From the NCBI RefSeq assembly GCF_004379255.2, contig NC_056042.1, forward strand, positions 9,781,901-9,845,900: 64,000 nt of DNA, read 5' to 3'. The position numbers and the translations under genes are program-made. Within the stretch, counting starts at the first letter, position 1, and every line of letters begins with the position of its first letter. The notes under the pieces were generated by a model. The model made no database searches and had not been told where the DNA came from. It worked only from the letters and a program-made list of their open reading frames with translations. Source of the DNA: Salvia splendens (taxonomy: Eukaryota > Streptophyta > Magnoliopsida > Lamiales > Lamiaceae). Below are positions 34,884-47,453 of the stretch, in pieces.

Positions 34884-36399
34884 ATGGGGGATCACTTTGT
34901 TTTGCTCGTTGATCGTTTGCTTACTGAGTCGACCCTCGAGGCTGCAATCGAGAGTAGATTGAAGCACGTAGTCCCCATCACTGTCGAAGAAGTAGCAATC
35001 GACTACTCGTACCAGAAAGATTCCGAGGCTAGCTTGTCTCCGAGGAAGGTGGTCGAGTGTAGGATATGCCAGGATGAAGGTTTTGATTCAAGCATGGAGG
35101 CTCCTTGCTCTTGCTCTGGAAGCTTGAAGGTTTGTTGCTAATTACTCTGTAATTTATCACTTCATATTCACTTTACTTAATTACATTTTTGTTAATTATT
35201 TTTTTTATGTTTAGAAGATTTCCAATTTGAAATTCTTGATCATGATTTATGCATTTGTTGCTCTGTTTTCACTAGGCCTTAATCTTGATTAGAGCTTACT
35301 AACCTAATCGTTTATTCCCTCGTTTCAAAACTTAGACGCGCGAACATAATTTCCATATAAAGGAATTGAAGGCTTAACTGAATCTTGTTGTCATTTGACA
35401 CTTATCGAGTGCTGGAGATGTAACATGTGTGCTCTTATCGGCTTTGTTTGTCAGTATGCTCATCGTAGATGTGTGCAAAAGTGGTGCAACGAGAAGGGTG
35501 ACACCATGTGTGAGATATGCCATCAGGTTAGTTAATATCTTCTTGTTTCTTGTTGTGTTTGCTTCTCCCGTTGCTTTCTTGCGCTAAGTGTCACTTTGTA
35601 TTGCAGCAATTCAAGCCAGGATACACTGCACCACCGCCAATTTTCCGTTTTGGTGGACTTCCGATGAACTTGAGGTAGTTCTAATTCTTATCCTTGCGTA
35701 GCTTGAAACAAACAAGGATCAATCTTATGCACTAATAATTTCTTGCACTAATAAAGATCCATTCTTATCAGGGGGAATTGGCAGATTGCAAGAAGAGATT
35801 TGAACAATCCGCGCATTATTGCAATGGTTGCTGCTGATCATAGCCTCCTCGACCCAGAATACGATGAGTATGCTGCTTCCACATCACGAAGCATAGTCTG
35901 CTGCCGCACATTAGCACTAATAGTAAGCCCCTCTCTCTCCGTCTCTCTTTCGCAGAAAAAGTTGAGAAATTGAAAACAAAATGGACTACTTGAATGCTAT
36001 ACTGATTCATAATAACATGCTCTTAAACAACATTTTGTGGTCTTGATTCATCTTGTTTGTTCAACTTGATGCAGTTCATGGTGCTCCTGATTATACGGCA
36101 TACTCTTCCAGTAGTTGTGAGTCGAGCTGGGAATTATTCGCTCTCACTGATCATGGTAAATTCTAACATATATGAGAATCAGAAATTGCAAAGCTGCATT
36201 CAACATTTCCTCAATTCTCTCTCAACCTATGAAACAGCTTTTATTGCTACGCGTTGCTGGGATCATTATACCGATCTGCGTTATACTCAAAGCAGTCACC
36301 TCCATCATACGCCATCGACATGAACAGGCGACGCCTGCGCCTGATGAAGAATCGAGCCCGTTACCTCTGAATGAGCAAGATTTGAATGCAGTCAGCTAA
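34884..36399 (+). CDS. RING-variant (RING-CH, MARCH-like) membrane E3 ubiquitin ligase
   Basis: Six exons (34884-35129, 35455-35526, 35607-35674, 35772-35922, 36075-36155, 36238-36399) join in frame with GT-AG borders to 259 residues. The RINGv C4HC3 ligands are all present: C59, C62, C75, C77, H85, C88, C101, C104, in the spacing that binds two zinc ions and an E2. After it comes the plant-specific FKPGYTAPPPIF segment and RRDLNNPRIIAM, as in plant RINGv proteins with the DUF3675 region. Two hydrophobic segments follow at about 175-194 and 207-225, and the tail is polar. The role by family is membrane-bound ubiquitin ligase; the substrate is unknown. A 5' UTR intron is likely (donor near 34334, acceptor tgatag near 34841). 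Confidence 0.9.
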
Positions 36400-37127
36400 A
36401 GGGCTAGAAATTAACAAGAAATTTGCCAAGGAAGAGCAACCGGTTTCGCCTCGGCTGAGGTGAAATTTGCCATCTGTCACATTTCTGTTGTTATAATCTA
36501 GTGTAAATTGACCAGAAAAAAAAAGATAAAAGAAAAGAGGTAGGTTAGATTTTGAGGTTGGATTTAGAAAGTAGTTATTGACTTTGGGAAAAGCCTAGTT
36601 GATGACCTTGGAAATCAATTGATGATCCTGCATTAACTAAACCAATTTGCTCATTAATTTTGTATGATTACAGTCATTATAAGTAGTAATTTAAAATCAT
36701 TCAAAAGACCCCATCACTTTTCCTATGCAGTTGATGAAACAATTGAGGTCATGCAGTTCCTCCAAATCCATCATAAAAGACAATTCAAGATTATCAGTTT
36801 TGTCCAATCTCATGTCTTTCAAGTGAGAATGATCACATTAATGAATCTATCTTAAACCATATATACACACGGGAAATTAAATGATATGCTACATACTTTA
36901 CCCGAGCTCCTTACGTGAGCAACATTTTTGTTCAAACGCACGTTTAAAATTACTTATTTTATTTTATATATTTAATTAGCTTGATTGCAATAGACCAATA
37001 CATTAGAAAATGCCATTGAAATTATTAATTTCACTAAATTAACAAAAATCAAAGATTGATTTGCTCGTTTTCTCAATAACTTCAAATAAATGAATAAAAT
37101 AATAAATTAATAATGAAATTAAGTTGA
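36400..37127. other. 3' UTR of the RING-variant gene and intergenic DNA
   Basis: The 3' UTR probably covers the first 250-300 bp. No gene or repeat terminus is seen before the LTR element at 37133. Confidence 0.5.
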
Positions 37128-37132
37128 TTTAC

Positions 37133-38929
37133 TGTCACGACCGCCCTTACTAAGGATAGTAAAGACGAGGAAATCGTGACTAGGGAAGGAACTAAGAAGC
37201 GGGGAAGAAATGGGGGAAACAATAAAGGCAACATTTAACACGAAAATCGATCAAATTTCAAAAGAAATATCTTCATCATTTAAACAGTTAAGCAGCGGAT
37301 TCATGTCTCAAGGTTATTAATGTCATAAAACAGTGTGGGGCACAACGAAAGACTTTAACAAGAACGATTCGAAACACGGCAGCGGAAAAAACAAGTATCA
37401 AAGGAGAGTCATAGGATGACGTCCATGTATGAAGACACGACGCATCCGGAATTCTTAAGGCTCGACTCAACATCCACCGCAACATCACCGCTCAACCTGC
37501 ACATAGGGAAAACACATGCAGGGTTGAGTACTTAATATACTCAGTGGGCTCATGCCGAAAATATTTGATAAAAGTTATGTCATCCATATCATAGTGAACT
37601 CGAGTTTTACATTTAGAAAAGAAATATCATCGAGTATCACAATAACAATTTCATAGACTAGCCAGTCAAAACAATCTCCCCACTTTCTCATCAATCAAAC
37701 AATCACATCATCTTTCCATAGTGCGACGAAAGTGTGGCCACACTATTCGCCCACGAGACCGGCCGACCAGCAAGGACGGCTCACGATCCCCTCTGTGTAC
37801 ACAGCCTGATAGGGTTTGCGGCCCTACTCAGACCCGAATTCGTTTAACATAGCCCTATAGCCTAATGGAGCAAGCTCAACAAACTAGGCATCAGACAACA
37901 ATCTCATCATCAAAACAAACATGGCATGACATAACACTTTAAACCACCCTTATCACACCATAATCATACTTTTGAAAGCGTAAAAGAGTTTAGTAAAAGA
38001 AAACCCACCTCGTTCGCTTAACAATTCAAAATCCAACTTATGGCAACTCTCGTTCCTCGAGCTCACATATACACAAACTCTCTTCCTCTTTCTCGGCTAC
38101 TTTCCTAGCCTCTCCATTCTCTTTCCTTTTTTTTCGCTTTCCTTTCTCCCCTCTTCTTTTTAATACATCACGTAAATATTTTATATGTATAAGCCGACTT
38201 ACTTCTGATCTATCTAATATGTATTAAAATACAATAGCCGACCTTACATTTTTTTTTTAATTAGAAAAGTGATGATTAAGAAAATTGGACACACATACAT
38301 CTACTATTGTGACATCTATCATTATTTCATTTCTATATTACTATTTTAGGCATACACACGTTACAAATCTATTTTGCATGTACTATTTATTTATTTGAAT
38401 TAAACTTAATAGTTAACACAACATATACATATACATAAACTTAATGATTGTGACGAGATCACCTAATTTTTAATAACACCTAAGCACAACTTTCATGCAT
38501 CATTTCCCTTAATTATATGTGTACCCCATTCCACATGTATAAAACCCCAATTTAATTCTTTTAAAGCATTAGCTATAAGTATACAGTATACAATTTACAA
38601 AACTTTAGTAACTAAAAGATTTCATAGACTTATGCAAAAAGTTATACAAATATGTACATATTGTACGAGAAGTAAGTATATATACTTAGCGCACACAAGA
38701 AATATTATTATGCAAAATGATGCATGTTTCGAGTTGGGGATGTCACATGCATGATCCTATTTAATTAAATCCCCCATTGGAAAACATATCATATTATTTC
38801 ACATAACTCTCAATCATTAATTTCACATCGTTAACACAACCACATAGAAATAAAATTTCATAAATGCATTTCCCATTCAACATCGACATCAATAAAATAA
38901 AATAAGTCACAAATTTTCGGGGTGTTAAA
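37133..38929 (-). repeat. LTR (3' LTR in element orientation)
   Basis: It matches 39280-41099 apart from scattered substitutions and a shorter atacat microsatellite near 38422. Its right-hand terminal CA has mutated to AA (ggtgttaaa versus ggtgttaca). Confidence 0.9.
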
Positions 38930-39264
38930 TCCTTCCCCTCTTAATAGAAATTTCGTCCCGAAATTTGGTCGTCTCACATAACACACATTTATAATATCAT
39001 GTCACTCATGCTCATGTTTCAACTTAATAATACCATCACATTATCATATTCATACATATTTTCATACACATGTATACTCTTGCCAATACACCCTTATCAT
39101 ATCATCATCAATTTCATATTCTTTCAATAACTTAAAACATACCTCACTTTCTTGTGGTTGAGCGTGATGCTTCGGATGTTGAGCCTTCGTGACACTTTTA
39201 GTCTAGGGGTACGAATCTAGACTTAATCTGAAAGAAGACTCTCGAACCAGAGCGAAAGAACGAA

Positions 39265-39276
39265 GCTCTGATACCA
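39265..39276 (-). promoter_or_regulatory. Primer binding site, tRNA-iMet type
   Basis: gctctgatacca on the plus strand, i.e. TGGTATCAGAGC on the minus strand, three bases from the LTR border. Confidence 0.85.
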
Positions 39277-39279
39277 CTT

Positions 39280-40566
39280 TGTCACGACCGCCCTTACTAA
39301 GGATAGTAAAGACGGGGAAATCGTGACTAGGGAAGGAACTAAGAAGCGGGGAAGAAATGGGGGAAACAATAAAGGCAACATTTAACACGAAAATCGATCA
39401 AATTTCAAAAGAAATATCTTCATCATTTAAACAGTTAAGCAGCGGATTCATGTCTCAAGGTTATTAATGTCATAAAACAGTGTGGGGCACAACGAAAGAC
39501 TTTAACAAGAACGATTCGAAACACGGCAGCGGAAAAACAAGTATCAAAGGAGAGTCATAGGATGACGTCCATGTATGAAGACACGACGCATCCGGAATTC
39601 TTAAGGCTCGACTCAACATCCACCGCAACATCATCGCTCAACCTGCACATAGGGAAAACACATGCAGGGCTGAGTACTTAATATACTCAGTGGGCTCATG
39701 CCGAAAATATTTGATAAAAGTTATGTCATCCATATCATAGTGAACTCGAGTTTTACATTTAGAAAAGAAATATCATCGAGTATCACAATAACAATTTCAC
39801 AGACTGGCCAGTCAAAACAATCTCCCCACTTTCTCATCAATCAAACAATCACATCATCTTTCCATAGTGCGACGAAAGTGTGGCCACACTATTCGCCCAC
39901 GAGACCGGCCGACTAGCAAGGACGGCTCACGATCCCCTCTGTGTACACAGCCTGATAGGGTTTGCGGCCCTACTCAGACCCGAATTCGTTTAACATAACC
40001 CTATAGCCTAATGGAGCAAGCTCAACAAACTAGGCATCAGGCACAATCTCATCATCAAAACAAACATGGCATGACATAACACTTTAAACCACCCTTATCA
40101 CACCATAATCATACTTTTGAAAGCGTAAAAGAGTTTAGTAAAAGAAAACTCACCTCGTTCGCTTAACAATTCAAAATCCAACTTATGGTAACTCTCGTTC
40201 CTCGAGCTCACGTATACACAAACTCTCTTCCTCTTTCTCGGCTACTTTCCTAGCCTCTCCATTCTCTTTCCTTTTTTTTTCGCTTTCCTTTCTCCCCTCT
40301 TCTTTTTAATACATCACGTAAATATTTTATATGTATAAGCCGATTTACTTCTGATCTATCTAATATGTATTAAAATACAATAGCCGACCTTACATTTTTT
40401 TTTTAATTAGAAAAGTGATGATTAAGAAAATTGGACACACATACATCTACTATTGTGACATCTATCATTATTTCATTTCTATATTACTATTTTAGGCATA
40501 CACACGTTACAAATCTATTTTGCATGTACTATTTATTTATTTGAATTAAACTTAATAGTTAACACA

Positions 40567-40607
<41 letters not shown>

Positions 40608-41099
40608 AACTTAATGATTGTGACGAGATCACCTAATTTTTAATAACACCTAAGCACAACTTTCATGCATCATTTCCCTTAATTATATGTGTACCCCATT
40701 CCACATGTATAAAACCCCAATTTAATTCTTTTAAAGCATTAGCTATAAGTATACAGTATACAATTTACAAAACTTTAGTAACTAAAAGATTTCATAGACT
40801 TATGCAAAAAGTTATACAAATATGTACATATTGTACGAGAAGTAAGTATATATACTTAGCGCACACAAGAAATATTATTATGCAAAATGATGCATGTTTC
40901 GAGTTGGGGATGTCACATGCATGATCCTATTTAATTAAATCCCCCATTGGAAAACATATCATATTATTCCACATAACTCTCAACCATTAATTTCACATCG
41001 TTAACACAACCACATAGAAATAAAATTTCATAAAAGCATTTCCCATTCAACATCGACATCAATAAAATAAAATAAGTCACAAATTTTCGGGGTGTTACA
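39280..41099 (-). repeat. LTR (5' LTR in element orientation)
   Basis: Direct copy of 37133-38929. It carries an expanded acatat array at about 40566-40604 (roughly twice as many units as the other copy). Confidence 0.9.
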
Positions 41100-41104
41100 T
41101 TTAC

Positions 41105-42084
41105 AAGCATTAATTTTCTTCAAATTTAATTTGATTATATATTGCCGAAATAAAGCTAGAGGCCAACTTCAAATTTGACTATCAAAAAACGCTATTTCAC
41201 TATATTACCAATTTAGCAAATTTTACAATCTCACATTAAGTTTTGTTCTTAAGTAGACACGCGTTAAGTTTGGAATATGAGAATTAAGTTTCTAATTAAC
41301 AATTATATTTCAAATTTAATAAAATCTTCTCATGGATTTAAATTTTTCCTAGATCTTTAATTGAAAAAATATTTACAAAATTTATACTATGTATTAGAAA
41401 TAAAATTTGAGAAACCGGTCCTCTTATATTGCTTATAACATCATATCCAAAATCAAGACCAGATCTCCATCCTTAAATTTTAAAATGAGTGGATGAGATT
41501 AAATCTTACGAATCTCAATAAATAGTAGACAAATTATCAATACAGTTTTATTGAGATTTCACATGCATTATATTTTGATTTTACCAGTATTATATTAAGA
41601 TTTTATATGCATTATATTGAGATTTTTTATGTATTTGTTGATAAAAAATTTGTTTATCGGCATATACGAAAACTGAAATAAAAATAATCAAATTTCATCA
41701 TCCGAACGTCGTCGGAACATATGCAATTGAGATCTCGTTAGAATCCTTATAAAATTATCTTTAATTTGATATATTTTTTGTGAAAAAATAATTTAAATTG
41801 AGAGAGTTACGTAAATTTAAAGTTTTTTAATAAGAGATAATTGACATTAATACCCTTTAATTTTATTTAATAATTATTTAAATTTAAAATATAATTCACT
41901 TGACATTATATCAACTACTAGATCTCCTAATCTATGGTTAAAAATTGGTCTTGATTGTTGACTAGTTAGCAACTGATCACCTCCCTCTTCATATATATTT
42001 AGTTTTATCAACCAATTAAAAACTTTTTGATGCCTAAAGAACTTAGGAGTATATATTATTTTATTACTTATTCTAAATTTCGAT
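41105..42084. other. AT-rich intergenic DNA, nothing recognised
   Basis: No supported reading frame, RNA or repeat boundary. Confidence 0.6.
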
Positions 42085-42097
42085 CTACTACTTTCTA

Positions 42098-42706
42098 GGG
42101 GTGGGTAGGTACGGTATACCTTACCGAAACCACCATACCATATACCTTACCGTAAATTCGGTATGCGAAAAAATCATACCTTTATCTTACCAAAATTTTC
42201 GGTATACCGAACTTCGGTATACCTTATTTTCGGTAAGGAGAATTTTCATACCGATATCGCACCTCATTTTTGGTATGCCGTACCAAAGTTCGGTATACCA
42301 TACTTTTGCGGTATACATTACTTTCAATATCAATGAAAATTGAATATTTGAGTTTTTAGAATACAATTTATATTTTATAGTAATTTAAATAATATACGGG
42401 GTATTAAATACTAGTATATTTTATTCATATTATATTATATTTCACAATAAATTTTATAATTTAAAATATATAAAATATTTTATATATTATTATATTCATA
42501 TTTTACGGTATATACCTTAAATTACGGTATATACCGAATTTCGATATGCCGCGGTATATAAAAATTCATACCTTTACCTTACCGAAATATTTCAGTAAGG
42601 TATCATACCGTACCGAAAATCACGGTATACCAAAAATTTGGTATTTTCGGTATTTTTTCGATACGATAAGGGCAGTATTTCGGCATTTCGGTATTTTTTT
42701 CCAACC
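42098..42706. mobile_element. MITE full of GGTATACC-type palindromes, probably hAT-like
   Basis: The ends are ggggtgggta... and ...ccaaccc, flanked by a 13-bp direct repeat ctactactttcta (42085-42097 and 42707-42719) that contains the 8-bp TSD expected of hAT elements. The interior carries many cggtata / tataccg motifs on both strands, mainly in the outer 200 bp on each side. There is no coding capacity. Confidence 0.7.
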
Positions 42707-43373
42707 CTACTACTTTCTACGTATACTCTTTTCTTTTGGTTTAGCATGATAAAAATTATAATTTTTTATTTAACACAAACATTTCTGTAAATGCATGATA
42801 TTTAGTTATAAATAAAAGATATCACAAATCTATTATTTGGATTAGATTGCATTTAAAAGCGATTGGTAAATATTAGACACATGCATGATTGCATAACGTT
42901 CGCTAATCTTTAAGATTATCGTCTCTCCCTCTCTTCCCCCATTGCTATTTGCTAATGTCAGATTTAATCGCCATTTCTTTTTCAGTATTTATAACTTTGA
43001 AGATCACAATTGCGTTGTGAATAATATAAATAATATTTGCAATTTGAGCTGGAGACGCTTCCACTACTACATTATTCAATTGATTAAGAGGTGATCGATC
43101 ATCGCTTCATTTTGTTCTAATTATTTTCAATTTAATTCTTCGCAATTTATTTGAAAGAAAGATTTGTGGCAAAGTGAATGCGAGAGATTGTTTTTTACGT
43201 GTGATTTTGTTCGACATTTTATGAGTAACGCAGATTTGGTTTTTGTTGAATGTGATAATCTTTTAATTTTGTTTTGTGATCTCCGTTTTGAAACAATGGC
43301 GGTTGAATAATTGGAATTTTGATGTTTATCTTATGTAGTTTTGGAATTCAGAACTTAAAAGGAGATCCTAGAA

Positions 43374-45489
43374 ATGGCTAAGGAGGCATCAAATGGTAGT
43401 CGTGTGTCGACCAAGCCACCTCCCGAGCCTTCACCATTGCGAAGAGCGAAATTCTTTCAGGTACGATATCCATTCCCTCACTCGAAAATCGAGTTTCCAT
43501 GTGCTCAATTTTGTCGGGTTTATAGTAACTAATGTGACCATACATCTTGGACTAACTAACCAACCTGACAGGCAAACATGAGAGTTCTGGTTACGGGCGG
43601 GGCTGGATTCATTGGCTCTCACTTAGTTGATAAACTCATGCAAAATGAAAAGAACGAGGTAGGACATAACAATGCCTTTTTAGACTGGCTTCATTCAAAA
43701 GGCAAGCTATGTTTGTCTCTCAATCGGTATCGTTTGTATGAAATTGTTGTTCAGGTGATTGTTGTGGATAACTACTTCACTGGTTCAAAGGATAACTTGA
43801 GGCAATGGATTGGCCATCCAAGATTTGAGCTTATTCGACACGGTGAGCATTCTTTATGGTTCAATAGTCACTCCCTTATGATGCAATTGTTCATAAATTG
43901 ATTTATAATGGTGTTATTGTGTCTTGAACCATCTTGTTTCCTACTTATCAATTCTTTTTGTCTGCAGATGTGACAGAGCCTTTGTTCGTTGAAGTTGACC
44001 GGATCTACCATCTCGCTTGTCCTGCTTCGCCAATCTTTTACAAATACAATCCGGTGAAGGTCAGTCAGACGTCATGTCATGGCTCTGTCCCTCTCTAATC
44101 GTGTGCCTATAAAGCTCACGTCTTCGTCTAAGGAAAAATGATGCAAGTTGATTGATCATTTTATTTTTATCTTCTGATATCCATTGTCCATGCCATGATA
44201 CTTGACAGACAATAAAGACGAATGTAGTAGGCACACTGAACATGTTGGGACTTGCCAAGCGAGTCGGAGCAAGGTATGTCTGCTGATTTGGATTCTCTTC
44301 CAATTTTTGTTCATTTTGGATGTTCTGACAATTTTGAAGTACCTCTTAGGATTTTACTTACATCAACCTCGGAGGTCTATGGTGATCCGCTCGTGCATCC
44401 TCAGACAGAGGATTACTGGGGCAACGTGAATCCTATAGGTAATATTTTGCTACCTTAAAAACTGCAAACAGTTACTAAGATGAAATTATGGGGTTCAACT
44501 TTATATAAGGCTATTGCAGGAGTGAGGAGTTGTTATGATGAGGGGAAAAGAGTAGCAGAGACGTTGATGTACGATTATCACAGGCTGCACGGAGTTGGTA
44601 ATATCTGTCCCTACACCGGACATTTGAACATAACAATTTCGTATTGGAGTTCCCTGACCATTATTATCAAATGATTCAACAGAAATAAGAATTGCAAGGA
44701 TCTTCAACACTTATGGACCGCGGATGAATCTTGATGACGGTCGTGTTGTCAGCAACTTCTTAGCGCAAGCCATACGGTAAATGCTCTTTATCCACTCTTC
44801 CATATTAGATTCCAGTCCACTTTGATGCTTCATTTCACTTTATTTTACACTGCTACTTGCAGTGACGAGCCTTTGACTGTTCAGCTTCCCGGAACACAAA
44901 CAAGGAGTTTTTGCTATGTTTCTGAGATGGTTAGCGATTACATTCATCTTGGTGCATGACAAAAAACCTCTTTTCTTGATTCAAAACTTTGCTTCTTTTG
45001 CCAATGCCAAAAAAGGTTGATGGACTTACGCGATTAATGGAAGGAGATCATATAGGGCCAATCAACATTGGCAATCCAGGTCAATCATCCTATTTTTCCT
45101 ACTTATATTGGTTTCTTCCATTTCTTTTCATTTCCATCGCAAATATCTAACTCGTTAAGATTTATTATCAGGTGAATTCACAATGCTCGAGCTTGCAGAG
45201 ACTGTGAAGGAGGTAAAATCTTCACCTCATATTTGTTCGTATACATTTGGATGATTTGATCACAAACTCAACGCAACACGGGTGCTATCTATTCTCTATA
45301 ATGTAGATGATCAACCCGAAAGTGAAGATCACGACTGTCGAGAACACCCCGGATGATCCTCGCCAAAGAAAACCGGACATAACGAAGGCGAAGGAGCTGC
45401 TAGGGTGGGAGCCCAAGATCAAGCTCAACGGTGGCATCCCCCTTATGGAGGAGGATTTTCGAAAGAGGCTTGGTATTTCGAGGAAATGA
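43374..45489 (+). CDS. UXS: UDP-glucuronic acid decarboxylase (UDP-xylose synthase), cytosolic type
   Basis: Twelve exons (43374-43460, 43572-43658, 43755-43842, 43968-44059, 44209-44273, 44350-44438, 44520-44597, 44683-44776, 44863-44929, 45016-45079, 45172-45212, 45307-45489) join in frame to 344 residues. The enzyme converts UDP-glucuronate to UDP-xylose with bound NAD+, supplying xylose for cell-wall xylans and xyloglucan. The extended SDR fold is visible: the dinucleotide motif GGAGFIG (38-44), [23 protein letters not shown] (about 144-158) and the catalytic pair Tyr175/Lys179 in [29 protein letters not shown] and INIGNPGEFT are typical of this family. There is no N-terminal membrane anchor, so it is the short soluble class (342-346 residues in Arabidopsis UXS3/5/6). 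No defect was seen. Confidence 0.95.
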
Positions 45490-46106
45490 ACTCGTTTTTG
45501 CTACCGATGTTTACGTTCGATCCATATTTTCAAATCTTGTAGATCCCGAAATCATGAATCTTAGGCATTCTTGACTATTGATCAATGTATTTAATTGGAT
45601 CCAGTTTTTTGGTATCAATAAAGTTTTAAGGTTTTTTTTTCTCTCTTGTTAATTGCCTTTTTGAGTAGTTTGAAATCAATGGCGATGAAATTTGATACTA
45701 TATGTTGTGGTTGGTGCTTATTTTGACGATTTACAATATTATAGAGAAGATTTCAATGGTACAACAATGGATTGGGAGATATGATTTGATAAGAATCTCA
45801 AACAAAATTGTAAATTGAGCTCAAAGAAGTAAACAAGCATAAGAATTTAAACTATTTTTGTTCTACTCTAGTTTGCTCCGACTAAATTCAATTCGAGCTC
45901 CATTAGCAGATAATCAAGGAAGCTGAAACATAAATTTCAAAGCTTTATTTTCTAACAATAAGTTTGAATAAATTGCAAGCATATCTTCAAGCACCGATCT
46001 ATAGACTGATAATAAATTTCTGTTAATTATTGTTACAGGTTACAAATTAGCTCTATTTTCGTCTTGATCAAATAGTATTAACTTATTATCAACATTAATA
46101 TCAACT
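45490..46106. other. 3' UTR of the UXS gene and spacer
   Basis: A possible polyadenylation signal (caataaag) lies near 45617. Nothing else is seen before the tRNA gene. Confidence 0.5.
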
Positions 46107-46178
46107 GCCTCCGTAGCATAGTGGTATTGCGTTCGCTTCGTAAGCGAAAGGTCGCGAGTTCGATCCTCGCCGGGGGCT
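46107..46178 (+). tRNA. tRNA-Thr (anticodon CGT)
   Basis: The 72-nt sequence folds as a cloverleaf. The acceptor is GCCTCCG with CGGGGGC (one T-G pair), the D-arm GCA...TGC, the anticodon stem TTCGC/GCGAA with loop TTCGTAA, and the T stem GCGAG/CTCGC with loop TTCGATC. The discriminator is T. The anticodon CGT (46139-46141) reads ACG, Thr. There is no intron. A short T run (ttttccattaaattttt) follows as pol III terminator. Confidence 0.92.
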
Positions 46179-47240
46179 ATTTTCCATTAAATTTTTGTAT
46201 TGGTGCTCACTTGTTCCTATCATAATAAATATCATTTATAACACTAGCTAGTTAAACTGTAAGATTATATTTACTCATAATTTTTTTGAGGTATAGCGGC
46301 TGCGTTGTTGGTCGTCTAATTTAAAACTTTCAATTAGGTACATTATAAATTTTTTTCAAAAACTTTTTCTACGGATATGCAATTCAATACACTATGAATT
46401 ACGGAGTATTATTTTGTAGGAGTAGTAATAATTTAGTTTTACTGTCATCAGTGGCACAAATTAAAGACAAGTTAACTAATTTAGGTTGCAAATATTCGCA
46501 ATAATAATACTAGTGAATAATTCTACAAGGGTACAAATTAAAGAGCAGCCATCATATATTTTCTCATCATCATTAATGAATAGTTGAAAATTACTACACA
46601 CATACAATATCTATATTTCGAGAGGTCAATGCCATTTTGAGCTTCTACTTTGATCAACAATGCTATTATTATGGACAGTGCTAGAGAATTCAAGAAACAT
46701 TTCTTAAACTCAACAACAATGTTTCTCAAGAAATCAAAACATAAGTTAATCTTGTAAATTAAAGAAATTTAACAAATATCAAAACGTCCTTCTTTATAAC
46801 ATGAGTACATAAGTATATATCACAAAGTAATACAAATTTTGGTTTTCCACGACTCTTTTTTGTTCAAAAATATACATGAATTTCTAATTTATAAAATTTG
46901 GCTTATGTTCAAATTTATATTCCAATGCCCATTTTGGGAGGGGATAGGATCCTCTGCAGTGTGAAGGAAAAACAGCACCGTACTGTGCAAATAAAACGAC
47001 GTCGCTTTACTTTTTTATGCTGTTTTTTTGTTCCTTTTTACATTTCCTTTCTATATACAGTACTTTAGTATACTAGTAATAGTTAATTAGCGATTCTTGA
47101 TAACCTGAATTAATAAAAGTTAGTTTAGTATATTATACTAATAGTTAATTAGTGAATCTTTGATAATTATTTTTTTAATTAGTTATTTTATTATTATATA
47201 TTTTATAACAAAGAAACAAAAGTTAATTTTTTTTGTTTAA
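46179..47240. other. AT-rich intergenic DNA, nothing recognised
   Basis: Only short unsupported frames were seen. A direct repeat-like segment (tttagtatactagtaatagttaattag / tttagtatattatactaatagttaattag, split by 45 bp) lies near 47065-47150. Confidence 0.5.
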
Positions 47241-47386
47241 CCACATGTGTACCGAATTCGCCTTTGGTTGAATTTGACTAATCATACTCGACTGGGTTTG
47301 TGGATTAAGGCCGAAAGTCTCCCAGCGGGTGGTGGGGTTTGAACCCGTGACCTCAGGGTCACCACAGCTCCGCGATGCTGATGATA
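47240..47386 (-). mobile_element. tRNA-derived SINE-like sequence
   Basis: On the minus strand a gcggagctgtggtgacc segment (A-box-like) is followed by the B-box GGTTCAAACCCC about 30 bp downstream, then about 90 bp of unique sequence and a purine/A-rich tail (complement of ttaattttttttg). This layout is that of plant tRNA-derived SINEs. Boundaries and TSD were not established. Confidence 0.5.
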
Positions 47387-47453
47387 ATTGCATTATTTAT
47401 AATATACCAAATAATTGAACTGAATTTAAAACTAAAAAGGAATTATGGAATTA

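Larger units (their letters stand above)
37133..41099 (-). mobile_element. LTR element with 1.8-kb LTRs and a 350-bp non-coding interior
   Basis: Two long direct repeats (37133-38929 and 39280-41099) are flanked by a perfect TSD TTTAC (37128-37132, 41100-41104). On the minus strand each LTR begins TGTAACACCCCGAAAATTTG and ends CGGTCGTGACA. The primer site TGGTATCAGAGC (complement of 39265-39276) and a purine tract (complement of atccttcccctctt, about 38930-38943) fix the orientation. The interior has no coding capacity. The LTR start resembles those of large Ty3 elements (Tekay/Retand type). It is a LARD- or TRIM-like non-autonomous element that must have borrowed all proteins. Confidence 0.9.

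Noticed and set aside
37133..41099. Tandem segmental duplication of 1.8-2.1 kb
   Set aside because: The TSD, TG/CA ends, primer site and purine tract show that the two copies are LTRs of one element.
44061..44303. Minus-strand frame across UXS exon 5
   Set aside because: It overlaps well-supported UXS exons and introns and has no features of its own.
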